Shown: one piece after another, positions 17,137 through 24,697 of the stretch
Layout of the letters: each line of letters opens with the position of its first letter
Numbering within the stretch: the first letter of the stretch is position 1
NCBI GenBank assembly: GCA_019118585.1
Contig: DWYS01000116.1
Span: forward strand, 1-52,742
Length of the DNA: 52,742 bases
Origin: Candidatus Enterocloster faecavium
GTDB lineage: Bacteria > Bacillota > Clostridia > Lachnospirales > Lachnospiraceae
Reading direction: 5' to 3'
The notes under the pieces: generated by a model
Seen by the model: the letters and a program-made list of their open reading frames with translations, nothing else
Told to the model about the DNA's origin: nothing
Databases searched by the model: none
Program-made: the position numbers and the translations under genes

Positions 17137-17165
17137 AATATACATATTTTTATCACTTTTGTCAA
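17137..17165 (-). promoter_or_regulatory. Promoter of lacI-nagB-nagA operon
   Basis: Minus-strand -35 TTGACA (17160-17165), 17-base spacer, -10 TATATT (17137-17142). The -35 box contains the TGA stop codon of tadA, so the operon promoter is embedded in the end of the upstream gene. Confidence 0.85.
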
Positions 17166-17665
17166 CACTCTTGTTTCATTTTTTCAATTTTCTCTCTCTG
17201 CTTCTTCTCCCTCAGTCCCTTAAAAAAAGCCTTCATCATCCCGGAGCACTCTTCTTCCAGAATCCCCCTGACCGTTTCCACCTGATGGTTGAACCCTTCC
17301 TGGTGAAGCAGGTCCAGCACGGAACCGGCACAGCCTGCCTTGGGATTCATACAGCCCATCACGACTCTGGGAATCCTGGCCTGTACAATGGCCCCCGCAC
17401 ACATGGGACAGGGCTCCAGAGTAACATACATGGTACAGTCCTCCAGCCTCCAGTCTCCTGCTTTCCTGCAGGCTTTTTTTATGGCAAGTATTTCTGCGTG
17501 GGAGAGGGTGTTTTTATCCGCCATCCGGCGGTTGTACCCTCTGGCTATGATTTTCCCCTCCCGGACGATCACACAGCCAATGGGCACATCCCCCAGGGCC
17601 GCCGCCTTTTTCGCCTGCCGGACCGCCTCCTTCATAAAGCGCTCATCCTCAGTCATCTTCTTCAT
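17162..17665 (-). CDS. tadA: tRNA-specific adenosine deaminase
   Basis: The ORF opens at 17695, but the ATG at 17665 (MKKMTEDERFMKEAVRQ) has AGGAGG eight bases upstream, giving 167 residues, normal for TadA. The zinc and catalytic motifs are LSHAEILAIKKAC (His-Ala-Glu) and LEPCPMCAGAIVQARI (PCxxC). It deaminates A34 to inosine in tRNA-Arg(ACG). A basic C-terminal tail (KGLREKKQREKIEKMKQEC) is typical. The gene is divergent from the radical SAM gene at 17799. Its stop overlaps the -35 box of the lacI operon. Confidence 0.95.
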   Translation of the reverse strand: MKKMTEDERFMKEAVRQAKKAAALGDVPIGCVIVREGKIIARGYNRRMADKNTLSHAEILAIKKACRKAGDWRLEDCTMYVTLEPCPMCAGAIVQARIPRVVMGCMNPKAGCAGSVLDLLHQEGFNHQVETVRGILEEECSGMMKAFFKGLREKKQREKIEKMKQEC

Positions 17666-17701
17666 AGTGCTTTCCTCCTGGCAGTCCTTCCTCACTCTGC
17701 C

Positions 17702-17730
17702 TTGTTCCTTCTGGTCCCCTGTGGTATAGT
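17702..17730 (+). promoter_or_regulatory. Predicted promoter of radical SAM activase gene
   Basis: Plus-strand TTGTTC (17702-17707), 17-base spacer, TATAGT (17725-17730), about 70 bases before the ATG at 17799. It lies in the divergent interval with tadA. Confidence 0.6.
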
Positions 17731-17798
17731 AGAGGATACCGGACTAAACTGTTACATAGTATATTAAAAAATCAAGGAAAAGAAAAGAGTCTTTCACC

Positions 17799-18494
17799 AT
17801 GAAAATCTGCGGACTTCAAAAAACAACCCTTCTGGACTTTCCCGGCCATGTAGCGGCCACCATCTTTACCGGAGGGTGCAGTTTCCGCTGCCCCTTCTGC
17901 CACAACAGCGGCCTTCTGCCCTCCTGGGCTCCTGAGGTTTATACCGAGGAGGAAATCCTGAGCTTTCTGAAAAAACGCCGGGGTATTTTAGAAGGCGTCT
18001 GCATCACCGGAGGGGAACCGTCCCTGCAGCCGGATTTGGAAGATTTGATCCGAAAGATCCGCTCCCTGGGACTTCTCGTCAAGCTGGACACCAACGGATA
18101 CCGGCCGGACCTCTTAAAAGACCTTTGCCGGAAAGGACTTCTGGACTATGTGGCCATGGATGTGAAGGCCGGGCAGGAGCATTACCCCCAGGCGGTGGGA
18201 ACCCCCGGACTGGATCTGGCCCTCATCGATGAGAGCATCCGCTTTCTGCTCACAGGGACGGTCCCCTTTGAGTTTCGCACCACTGCCGTCAAGGGCCTCC
18301 ACACAAAAGAAGATTTCCGGCAGATCGGCCCCTGGATTGCCGGATGCCCTCATTACTTTATCCAGAACTTTGCCGATAACGGGGAAGTTCTCTTTCCTGA
18401 AACCTTTGAACCCTTTCGGCGGGAGGAACTGGAGGAATTTGCCGGACTTGTCCGCCCCTATGTAGGGGAAGTTCTGCTGCGGGGGACCGATTAA
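17799..18494 (+). CDS. nrdG: Anaerobic ribonucleotide reductase activase-type radical SAM protein
   Basis: 231 residues beginning MKICGLQKTTLLDFPGHVAATIFTGGCSFRCPFCHN, the distinctive start of the radical SAM subfamily annotated as class III ribonucleoside-triphosphate reductase activating protein. CSFRCPFC supplies the three cysteines for the [4Fe-4S] cluster, and ITGGEPSLQ and VKLDTNGYRPD bind SAM. Such proteins make a glycyl radical in NrdD or related enzymes under anoxic conditions. No nrdD lies in the window, so the partner is elsewhere and the gene name is tentative. The ribosome-binding site is weak (AAGGA far upstream). It is convergent with the ABC permease gene, and the two TAA stops overlap by 3 bases. 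Confidence 0.82.
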   Translation: MKICGLQKTTLLDFPGHVAATIFTGGCSFRCPFCHNSGLLPSWAPEVYTEEEILSFLKKRRGILEGVCITGGEPSLQPDLEDLIRKIRSLGLLVKLDTNGYRPDLLKDLCRKGLLDYVAMDVKAGQEHYPQAVGTPGLDLALIDESIRFLLTGTVPFEFRTTAVKGLHTKEDFRQIGPWIAGCPHYFIQNFADNGEVLFPETFEPFRREELEEFAGLVRPYVGEVLLRGTD

Positions 18495-19219
18495 TGGCGA
18501 AGCTTCATCCATTTGATTCCCGCCGCCGTCAAAACAATCAGATACAGGGCGCAAACCCCGAAGAAAAGAGGGCCCTTCGCCCTCAGCACATCCTCCGACC
18601 GATTGGAATTCATCCCCAGGAGCATCTGAGAGTAGGGCCAGAATATACCCGCCCTGCTGTTGGCTCCCAGAAGGCCCGTCACTCCGCCTAAAACTCCGAG
18701 GATAATGGGAAGCGAAAAATTGGGTATCAGAAAGGCCGCCAGATACTGAAGGGCAGCGATCACAAATGCTCCCGGAATCCCCCTGGCCATCCAGAGCCAA
18801 ATCTGTCCGGGTACAGGCATGGGAAGCCCCGCCCATCTTCCAGCCAGAAGAAACAGGCCCAGAAACCAGAGCATAGTCAGAACAGTCAGCTCCCATACCA
18901 GCACCAGTTTTGCCAGGTATATGGTCCACAGGGGAAGCGGCCTGGCAAACAGGGCATTCCGGTTTCCGCCGAAGTTCTCGTATCTCCACAGGAAGGCGCA
19001 GTAGGTTCCGATCAGAGGCGCAAAGAAAAAGGTTGCAAAAAACATCGTCACCTGGGTCCACAGGGAATACCACTCCGATTCCAGAATATCCAGATTGGCC
19101 AAATAATTTCCGGTTCCCAGGAGAATGGGAATTATGGGGATCATCAGAAAGGCAGGCCAGAGCAATGTCCCCCTGGCTTTCAGCCGCTCACAGTAAACCG
19201 CTTTTTTCAGCATTTGCAT
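18491..19219 (-). CDS. ABC-2 type permease, lantibiotic-immunity-like
   Basis: 242 residues, six predicted hydrophobic segments. N-terminus MQMLKKAVYCERLKARGTLLWPAFLMIPIIPILLGTGNY; the YENFGGNRNALFARPLPLWTIYLAKLVLVW segment is typical of MutG/SpaG/BcrB-like permeases that export or displace antimicrobial peptides. It is the third gene of an ATPase-permease-permease set (order 19993, 19235, 18491) transcribed divergently from a response regulator and histidine kinase, the usual arrangement for peptide-antibiotic immunity. Substrate is not known. Its stop codon overlaps the stop of nrdG from the other strand. Confidence 0.8.
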   Translation of the reverse strand: MQMLKKAVYCERLKARGTLLWPAFLMIPIIPILLGTGNYLANLDILESEWYSLWTQVTMFFATFFFAPLIGTYCAFLWRYENFGGNRNALFARPLPLWTIYLAKLVLVWELTVLTMLWFLGLFLLAGRWAGLPMPVPGQIWLWMARGIPGAFVIAALQYLAAFLIPNFSLPIILGVLGGVTGLLGANSRAGIFWPYSQMLLGMNSNRSEDVLRAKGPLFFGVCALYLIVLTAAGIKWMKLRH

Positions 19220-19234
19220 TTCATTTTCCTCCTG

Positions 19235-19996
19235 CTAAATCATTTCCCGAACTGCGGACAGAAATCGTTTCTGCCCTCTCAGATAAATCAAGACCGCTGC
19301 CAAAGCTAAAAATACCGCCCATATCACCCGATAACCGGTCCAATAGCATGTGGTATACCGGTTTGCCTCATCGTAAATGTACCCCGCGTTGCACAAAACT
19401 CCATAGTATCCCCAGGGGATGACGTACCGCAGGGGAAAATCAGGCAAAAACCAGGAAAACAGCCCTGCAAAGGTGCCTCCTATGCTGATCAAGACCGGCG
19501 TCAGCTGATTGGAAAACCACAAAGACAGATTCAGCTGAAGGATAAAAATAGCCGTACCCGCTAAAAACAGGGTAAAAAACAGCTGAAATCCCCTAAGCAG
19601 AGAGGCTCCGCCTGCCGGCACGGCTAAGACCTCATAGATGCCGCACTCCAGAAGGCTTAAAACCGTCAGATTGAGGATCCCCGTCAGAACCTTTCCCCGG
19701 TAAACCGCTTCAGGTTCCTCAATGGTGCAGATCCATTTATAGGTATTGCCCATCTGTTCCATATCACACAGACGGCAGGCCAGGGCCGCCAGAGTAATCG
19801 GCACCAAAATGGTACTGATCAACAGAAGGTTCAGGTAAATCATGATCCTCTGGTCATTGATGCCGCTGGCATCCGATTTTCCAAAAGACCACCCCATCCA
19901 CAGAGCCGTCAGCAGAAATACCGCAGCAAACAGCAGGGGAATCCCTCTGCGCCGCAGCTTCAGCCATTCCAGCCAAAGGACCGTTCCCATTTTCAT
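19235..19996 (-). CDS. ABC-2 type permease, lantibiotic-immunity-like
   Basis: 253 residues with hydrophobic segments including IPLLFAAVFLLTALWMGWSFG, NLLLISTILVPITLAALACRL and VIWAVFLALAAVLIYL. The motif DMEQMGNTYKWICTIEEPEAVYRGKVLTGILNLTVLSLLEC after the second segment resembles MutE/EpiE-type permeases. It starts inside the last codons of the ATPase gene (4-base overlap) and is followed by the second permease after 15 bases, so the three subunits form one transcript. With the partner permease it should make a heterodimeric membrane domain. Confidence 0.8.
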   Translation of the reverse strand: MKMGTVLWLEWLKLRRRGIPLLFAAVFLLTALWMGWSFGKSDASGINDQRIMIYLNLLLISTILVPITLAALACRLCDMEQMGNTYKWICTIEEPEAVYRGKVLTGILNLTVLSLLECGIYEVLAVPAGGASLLRGFQLFFTLFLAGTAIFILQLNLSLWFSNQLTPVLISIGGTFAGLFSWFLPDFPLRYVIPWGYYGVLCNAGYIYDEANRYTTCYWTGYRVIWAVFLALAAVLIYLRGQKRFLSAVREMI

Positions 19997-20910
19997 AATC
20001 CCGCCTCCTTCACCATCCCCAGATAAAGGTCCTCCAGGCTCTGTTTTTCTTCCTCCACCCGGTAAAGGTCGATGCCGCTTTCTACCAGACGGCGGAGAAG
20101 AACGGCCAGGGTTCTGTCCGGAAGCTTCGGACAGACCAGCCCCTCAGGCCCAACCTGAGCCAAAACCCCTGCCTGCTCCCTGAAGAGGCGGGCCGCTCCT
20201 TCCTGGTCGGAGGTCCTAAGGATCAGACGGCTCTGACTCCTGGCGCGCAGCATGGCCAGAGTGTCCTGAAAAATCAGCTTCCCGCCGGAAATCATTCCAA
20301 TGTGGTCCGCTGTCTGCTCCACTTCTGCCAGCAGATGGCTGGAGATCATTACCGTCATGCCGTACTGTTTGGGAAGCTCCTGGATCAGGCTGCGCATCTC
20401 ATGGATTCCCGCAGGGTCCAGGCCATTTGTTGGCTCATCCAGCAGCACCAGCTTTGGAGAGCCCAAGAGTGCATTTGCCAGTCCCAGCCGCTGTTTCATC
20501 CCAAGGGAAAAATGGGCGGTTTTCTTCTTTTCCTGACCTTTCAGCCGCACGATCTCCAGAACGCGGTCAATCTCTGTTTCCGGCAGATTTCTCAGAATGC
20601 AGCTGATCTTCAGATTCTCCCTGGCGGTTAAATTTCCGTAATAGGAAGGATTTTCAATCAGAGAGCCGGTATCCTTTAAAATTGCCACCCGGTTTTTCTC
20701 TCCCATCTGCCTTCCTCCGATCCAGATCTGTCCCTGGTCGGGATGCACCAGCCCCAGAATCATTTTCATCGTGGTACTTTTACCCGCCCCGTTGGGTCCC
20801 AAAAAGCCGTAAATTGCCCTTCCCGGCACCTGCAGCTTTACTCCGTCCACCGCCGGCTTTCCGTGAAAACGCTTCATCAGGTTTTCCGTCCGTATCATCA
20901 TCTCTTCCAT
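19993..20910 (-). CDS. ABC transporter ATPase (BcrA/MutF-like)
   Basis: 305 residues. Walker A FLGPNGAGKSTTMKMILGL (about 36-50), signature HFSLGMKQRLGLANALLG, Walker B KLVLLDEPTNGLDPAG, and H-loop MVISSHLLAEVEQTADHIG. The C-terminal 80 residues after the ATPase core (LILRTSDQEGAARLFREQAG...) are the extra domain seen in BcrA/DrrA-type drug and peptide exporters. It powers the two permeases downstream. It is transcribed divergently from the response regulator, so that regulator most likely controls it. GGAG precedes the ATG by 11 bases. Confidence 0.9.
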   Translation of the reverse strand: MEEMMIRTENLMKRFHGKPAVDGVKLQVPGRAIYGFLGPNGAGKSTTMKMILGLVHPDQGQIWIGGRQMGEKNRVAILKDTGSLIENPSYYGNLTARENLKISCILRNLPETEIDRVLEIVRLKGQEKKKTAHFSLGMKQRLGLANALLGSPKLVLLDEPTNGLDPAGIHEMRSLIQELPKQYGMTVMISSHLLAEVEQTADHIGMISGGKLIFQDTLAMLRARSQSRLILRTSDQEGAARLFREQAGVLAQVGPEGLVCPKLPDRTLAVLLRRLVESGIDLYRVEEEKQSLEDLYLGMVKEAGL

Positions 20911-21050
20911 TGCTCTGTTTCTCCTTGTCTGTCACGATCAGCGCTTTCCTACGCTTTTCCTGAAGTTTGATCTCGAACCTATCTTACCTGAAAAGCCTTA
21001 TGCCTTCCTGTTTCCTGCCTTAATTTTCCCTTAAATCTTCCCTCCTCGCC

Positions 21051-21078
21051 TTCCGAATTTTCTCCAGCCCGCTATAAT
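21051..21078 (+). promoter_or_regulatory. Possible promoter of two-component system
   Basis: Plus-strand -10 TATAAT (21073-21078) with a weak TTCCGA 16 bases upstream (21051-21056). The poor -35 fits an activator-dependent promoter in the 209-bp divergent region shared with the ABC genes. Confidence 0.5.
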
Positions 21079-21119
21079 GGAGGAAGGAAAATGTTTGGAC
21101 TGATAAAGGATGGTGTACC

Positions 21120-21827
21120 ATGAATTTAACCGATGCAAGAATTTTGATCGTGGACGACAATCAGGAACTGTGCCAGATGGTCCGGCAAATCTGTCTGCAG
21201 GAAGGATTTAGCCGGGTTGAGTCCGTCTCCTCCTGCTCCCAGGCGGAACAGCTGCTCCGTCAGAGCTCTGTGGATTTTCTGATCTTAGATGTGAATATGC
21301 CCTTTGAGGACGGATTTTCTTTTTTTCAGCGAATGAAATCCTTTTTGGACAGCAGGAGAATCCCGGTTCTTTTTTTATCCGCAAGGGATCAGGATGAGGA
21401 CCGGCTTTTGGGACTGGGGCTGGGGGCAGACGACTATATGACAAAGCCGTTTCTTCCCAGAGAGCTGATCCTGCGGCTGAAGGCGATCCTGCGCAGGACC
21501 TGGGGGCCTGAGGATTCCCGCCCTCCGGTCTGCTTCATCGGAAAGCGGCAGGCGGACCTGTCCGCCGGGGTCATCCGTCTGCCGGACGGAGGAGCCGTTT
21601 CCCTGACCAACAAGGAATTTCAGCTTTTAAAACTGTTTTTGGAAAACCCCGGTCGCATTCTTACCTTTGATCAGCTGTCGGAAGCCGTGTGGGGCGAAAA
21701 TTATTTTGGATATGAAAATACTTTAACCGTACACATTCGAAAGCTTCGGGAGAAAATCGAGGAGACGCCCTCGGAACCGGAACATTTGATTACCATAAAA
21801 GGATTGGGGTACCGGATGGATCTATGA
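21120..21827 (+). CDS. OmpR-family response regulator
   Basis: 235 residues. Receiver domain 1-120: acidic pair in ILIVDDNQEL, phospho-acceptor Asp in DFLILDVNMPFEDG (about residue 57), Thr/Ser and Lys switch residues in VLFLSARDQ and MTKPFLPRE. Winged-helix DNA-binding domain: LTNKEFQLLKLFLENPGRILTFDQLSEAVWGENYFGYENTLTVHIRKLREKIE and the IKGLGYRM wing. It is co-transcribed with the histidine kinase (ATGA overlap). The divergent ABC transporter is its probable target. AAAGGATGG precedes the ATG. Confidence 0.93.
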   Translation: MNLTDARILIVDDNQELCQMVRQICLQEGFSRVESVSSCSQAEQLLRQSSVDFLILDVNMPFEDGFSFFQRMKSFLDSRRIPVLFLSARDQDEDRLLGLGLGADDYMTKPFLPRELILRLKAILRRTWGPEDSRPPVCFIGKRQADLSAGVIRLPDGGAVSLTNKEFQLLKLFLENPGRILTFDQLSEAVWGENYFGYENTLTVHIRKLREKIEETPSEPEHLITIKGLGYRMDL

Positions 21828-23194
21828 AAAGCCTGATGAGAATTTACGTTCGCTATCTTGTAACCGCCCTGGCGCTGATTGCGGGGTTCGTGGTGATTCA
21901 GATTCTGATTTTGTCCGGAATCGCCTCAAAGCTCTATGGAAACAGCGGAGCTGACAGCCTCAGAATCAGTACGGCCTATGAACTTTTGGAGCAGGAACCC
22001 CAGAAGGCCTGCGATTATCTCAGGGAGCAGGGCGCCGCCTTTGCCATGCTTTTGGACCAGGAGGGAAATCCCTGCTGGACCTATCAGCTTCCCGGAGAAC
22101 TGGATCACACCTATTCCATTACCCAGGTAGCCTCTTTTACCCGGTGGTATCTGAGCGATTACCCCGTTTCCGTCTGGGGCGGTGACCTTGGACTTTTGGT
22201 AGTGGGATATCCCAAAGGAACCGTGTGGAATTATTACATCCATCAGGACATGAAGGGACTGATGGGGATCCTGACTTATTTCATGCTCAGCATCCCCATC
22301 ACCATCGCTGCGGCAGTTCTGATTCTTCTGGTATGCGGATTCCGGTATTACCGGAAAATGCGGGTTCTGGCAGACGCCGTCGGCCAGCTGGCCCTGGGGG
22401 AGAGCGTCCACCTTCCAGAGAGCGGAGCCATGAGGGAAATCTCCTGCACCATCAACCAAACCTCCGACCGCCTCAGCGCCCAGCGCAGCCAGCTGGAGCA
22501 GCGGGATTTAGCCAGGTCGGAATGGATTCGCGGCGTTTCCCATGATATCCGCACGCCCCTTTCCCTGATCCTAGGGTACGCAGACCTGATCGAGCGTCAA
22601 CTGGGGCCGGCAGACGAACTTGGGAAAAAAGCAGGTCTAATCCGCCGTCAAAGTCTGCGCATCCAGAAACTCATCGAAGATTTGAATCTGACTTCGCGTC
22701 TGGAATACCAGATGCAGCCTCTCCGCCTCAAGGAGGTCTGCCCGGCTGTGGTGCTGCGCAAGGTGGCTGCGGACTTTTTGAATACGCTCTCCAGCCCGGA
22801 GCGATACCCGTTTTCCATCCAAATCCATCCGGAATTTGAGCGGTTCTCCCTCCAGGCTGACGAGGAGCTTCTGTTCCGGGCCTTTCAGAACATCCTCGGA
22901 AATTCCGTCCGCCACAATCCCGGCGGCTGCCATCTATCCGCAGAGGCGCTGATGGAGACTGACCGCGCAGTAATCGTCTTTTCGGACAGCGGACCGGGGC
23001 TGCCTCCCCCCATCCGCCGCTATCTCAACGAAGGGATCCTTCCGGACCCGCAGCTCCATCTGATGGGTCTCAAGATCGTCCGGCAGATTATAGAGGCCTC
23101 CGGGGGCAGCGTTTCCTCCGGCCCTGACGGCTGCAAGATCTTCATCCGCTTTCCTGCTCCTTCAGAAGCCCCCAAAACTTCCTCTAAGCAGTAA
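21824..23194 (+). CDS. Sensor histidine kinase
   Basis: 456 residues. Transmembrane segment 1 is YLVTALALIAGFVVIQILIL (about 10-30). An extracytoplasmic region of about 115 residues follows, then transmembrane segment 2 (ILTYFMLSIPITIAAAVLILLVCGF), a HAMP-like linker, H-box IRGVSHDIRTPLSLILGYADLI with the phospho-His, N-box FRAFQNILGNSVRHNPGG, and G-box VIVFSDSGPGLPPP, ending HLMGLKIVRQIIEASGGSV. It probably senses a peptide antibiotic or envelope stress and phosphorylates the adjacent regulator. Its end overlaps the end of the convergent DUF6128 gene by 11 bases. Confidence 0.92.
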   Translation: MKSLMRIYVRYLVTALALIAGFVVIQILILSGIASKLYGNSGADSLRISTAYELLEQEPQKACDYLREQGAAFAMLLDQEGNPCWTYQLPGELDHTYSITQVASFTRWYLSDYPVSVWGGDLGLLVVGYPKGTVWNYYIHQDMKGLMGILTYFMLSIPITIAAAVLILLVCGFRYYRKMRVLADAVGQLALGESVHLPESGAMREISCTINQTSDRLSAQRSQLEQRDLARSEWIRGVSHDIRTPLSLILGYADLIERQLGPADELGKKAGLIRRQSLRIQKLIEDLNLTSRLEYQMQPLRLKEVCPAVVLRKVAADFLNTLSSPERYPFSIQIHPEFERFSLQADEELLFRAFQNILGNSVRHNPGGCHLSAEALMETDRAVIVFSDSGPGLPPPIRRYLNEGILPDPQLHLMGLKIVRQIIEASGGSVSSGPDGCKIFIRFPAPSEAPKTSSKQ

Positions 23195-24533
23195 AGTGGT
23201 CCAGGCGGATATCCGTATACCAGTAGCCGAACCGGCCGCCCGGAGCAGACTGCCTCTTCGCCAGAACAAAATGCGGAAAGCCGAACATGGAGGCCATGTA
23301 CTTTTCGTTGCTGTAGTAGTTGCCCGGCACTCCCAAGATGTAGCGGCTTCCCTTCCCGTCCGGGTCTCCCACCTTGGCCAGGATCAGATAACGGTAATTG
23401 TAGTAGCCGTGAAGCAAAAAGCTGTTGTTCCCATAGGTCCAGATCTCCCTCGGCATAAGGCCGATATCCTGAGGTTTTATGGTCAGGATCTCACAGCCGC
23501 CGGTGCAGTCAAATGCCTGGATCTTGGGCCATCTTCTGGAGAACATCTCCCACAGCTGTCCCGGACGCATGGCTGCCTTCTCCTCCTGTTCCAGCTGCTC
23601 CAAAATGCCCGGGTCTTCCAAGATCAGCTCCTGCGGTTCCGGAGACGGTTTTTCTGAAGGTGCCGGCCCTTCCGGCGGCTTTGAAACTTCCGCTTCCGCC
23701 GGGCGCTCCATCTCCTGGGAAACTTCCGGCTCTGCCGGACGCTCCGCCTCTTTGGAAACTTCCGGCTCTGCCGGACGCTCCGCCTCCTTGGAAACTTCCG
23801 GTTCCATCTGAAGACCCGGCCTCGCCTGGGCTTCCTTCGCTCTCTGGAAGACGCCGTTTCCAAAGGGGCGGCCTGCTATGCGGTTTTCCCTCATCTCCTC
23901 CTGCAGAATATCCCGTCTGTTGTCCATCACGTTCAGAAAAGAGGGGATGGACGGTTCCTCAGGCGCCGCGGGCACAGACTCCTCCTTTAAATCTTTCACA
24001 GGCCGGATATCATACAGGGGCTCTGCCCCGGACTGGCTTTTTTCTTTCTCCCGCTTTTCATTTTCCAGGATCTCCTCATCCAGTTTTGCCGCAATCTCTT
24101 TTGCCTCCTGGGCCAGTTCTTCGTCCTTCTTCTCCTTTGGCGGAGCCGTTTCTTCCAGCTCTACCTGAGCCGCGTGGGCTACCGCATCTTCCCAAATCGT
24201 CCGGTAGGAACGCCACTCGTCAGAGGGCTCGTGGATGGAGAGCCCATAACATTCCTCCATAGGGATCCCGGAATCCCCCACGTTGTCCACTGCCACCGAA
24301 GCCCTAAACTCCCCGGAACCGCCCCGAATGAAAATATTTCCCAGGCCAATTTCTTTTCCCGGAGAGAGCAGATAAACCCCCAGGTCGCTCCCTCCCACAT
24401 AGACCTTCTTCACATTAATACTGAGCCTGCACTGCCCGTTTCTGGACTCCAGCTTTACAAATCCGATATTTTTTCCCTTTATATCCCCTTCATATGCATA
24501 AATATAGGATATCAGTCTCCTGTAATTTGCCAT
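23184..24533 (-). CDS. DUF6128-like conserved protein with Pro/Glu repeat linker
   Basis: 449 residues, no signal peptide or membrane span. The N-terminal domain (1 to about 130: MANYRRLISYIYAYEGDIKGKNIGFVKLESRNGQCRLSINVKK) is a beta-rich fold seen in Lachnospiraceae proteins. A highly charged Glu/Lys helix and a Pro/Glu linker with 12-residue repeats (PEVSKEAERPAE) follow. The C-terminal domain (QLWEMFSRRWPKIQAFDCTGGCEILTIKPQDIGLMPREIWTYGNNSFLLHGYYNYRYLILAK...) matches what I know as DUF6128. Its role is unknown. It has a good AAGGTGAGG site before the ATG at 24533. I see no clear promoter or terminator of its own. Confidence 0.72.
   Translation of the reverse strand: MANYRRLISYIYAYEGDIKGKNIGFVKLESRNGQCRLSINVKKVYVGGSDLGVYLLSPGKEIGLGNIFIRGGSGEFRASVAVDNVGDSGIPMEECYGLSIHEPSDEWRSYRTIWEDAVAHAAQVELEETAPPKEKKDEELAQEAKEIAAKLDEEILENEKREKEKSQSGAEPLYDIRPVKDLKEESVPAAPEEPSIPSFLNVMDNRRDILQEEMRENRIAGRPFGNGVFQRAKEAQARPGLQMEPEVSKEAERPAEPEVSKEAERPAEPEVSQEMERPAEAEVSKPPEGPAPSEKPSPEPQELILEDPGILEQLEQEEKAAMRPGQLWEMFSRRWPKIQAFDCTGGCEILTIKPQDIGLMPREIWTYGNNSFLLHGYYNYRYLILAKVGDPDGKGSRYILGVPGNYYSNEKYMASMFGFPHFVLAKRQSAPGGRFGYWYTDIRLDHFTA
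23690..23815 (-). repeat. In-frame tandem repeat of about 36 bp in DUF6128 gene
   Basis: About four imperfect copies of a 36-bp unit encoding (A)EPEVSKEAERP(A); variants EPEVSQEMERP and EAEVSKPPEGP sit at the downstream end. Two copies are almost identical at DNA level, so copy number may vary by slippage. Confidence 0.8.
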
Positions 24534-24610
24534 ACGTTCACCTCACCTTGATTGGTTGCACGGTTTTTGCCCCTGGTATCATTCTATGCACATGGTCGGG
24601 AAAAGTATGA

Positions 24611-24650
24611 CAAAAAGGCCCCGGAAAGAGCAGATTCTCTTTCCAGGGCC
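24611..24650 (-). terminator. Intrinsic terminator of the SSS symporter gene
   Basis: Minus-strand stem GGCCCTGGAAAGAG / CTCTTTCCGGGGCC (14 bp, one G-U), 6-base loop, followed by TTTTTG. About 50 bases after the symporter stop. Confidence 0.9.
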
Positions 24651-24697
24651 CGTCAGGAGCTTCCCCCTGTTTTTTCGTTGTCCTGTTCTGATGTGTG

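Noticed and set aside
18114-19073. 319-residue minus-strand ORF spanning nrdG and the permease
   Set aside because: It is antisense to the radical SAM gene with its CxxxCxxC motif and out of frame with the permease; no coding signature.
23690-23815. CRISPR-like repeat array
   Set aside because: The repeats are in frame in a coding sequence, contiguous without unique spacers, and encode a Pro/Glu linker.
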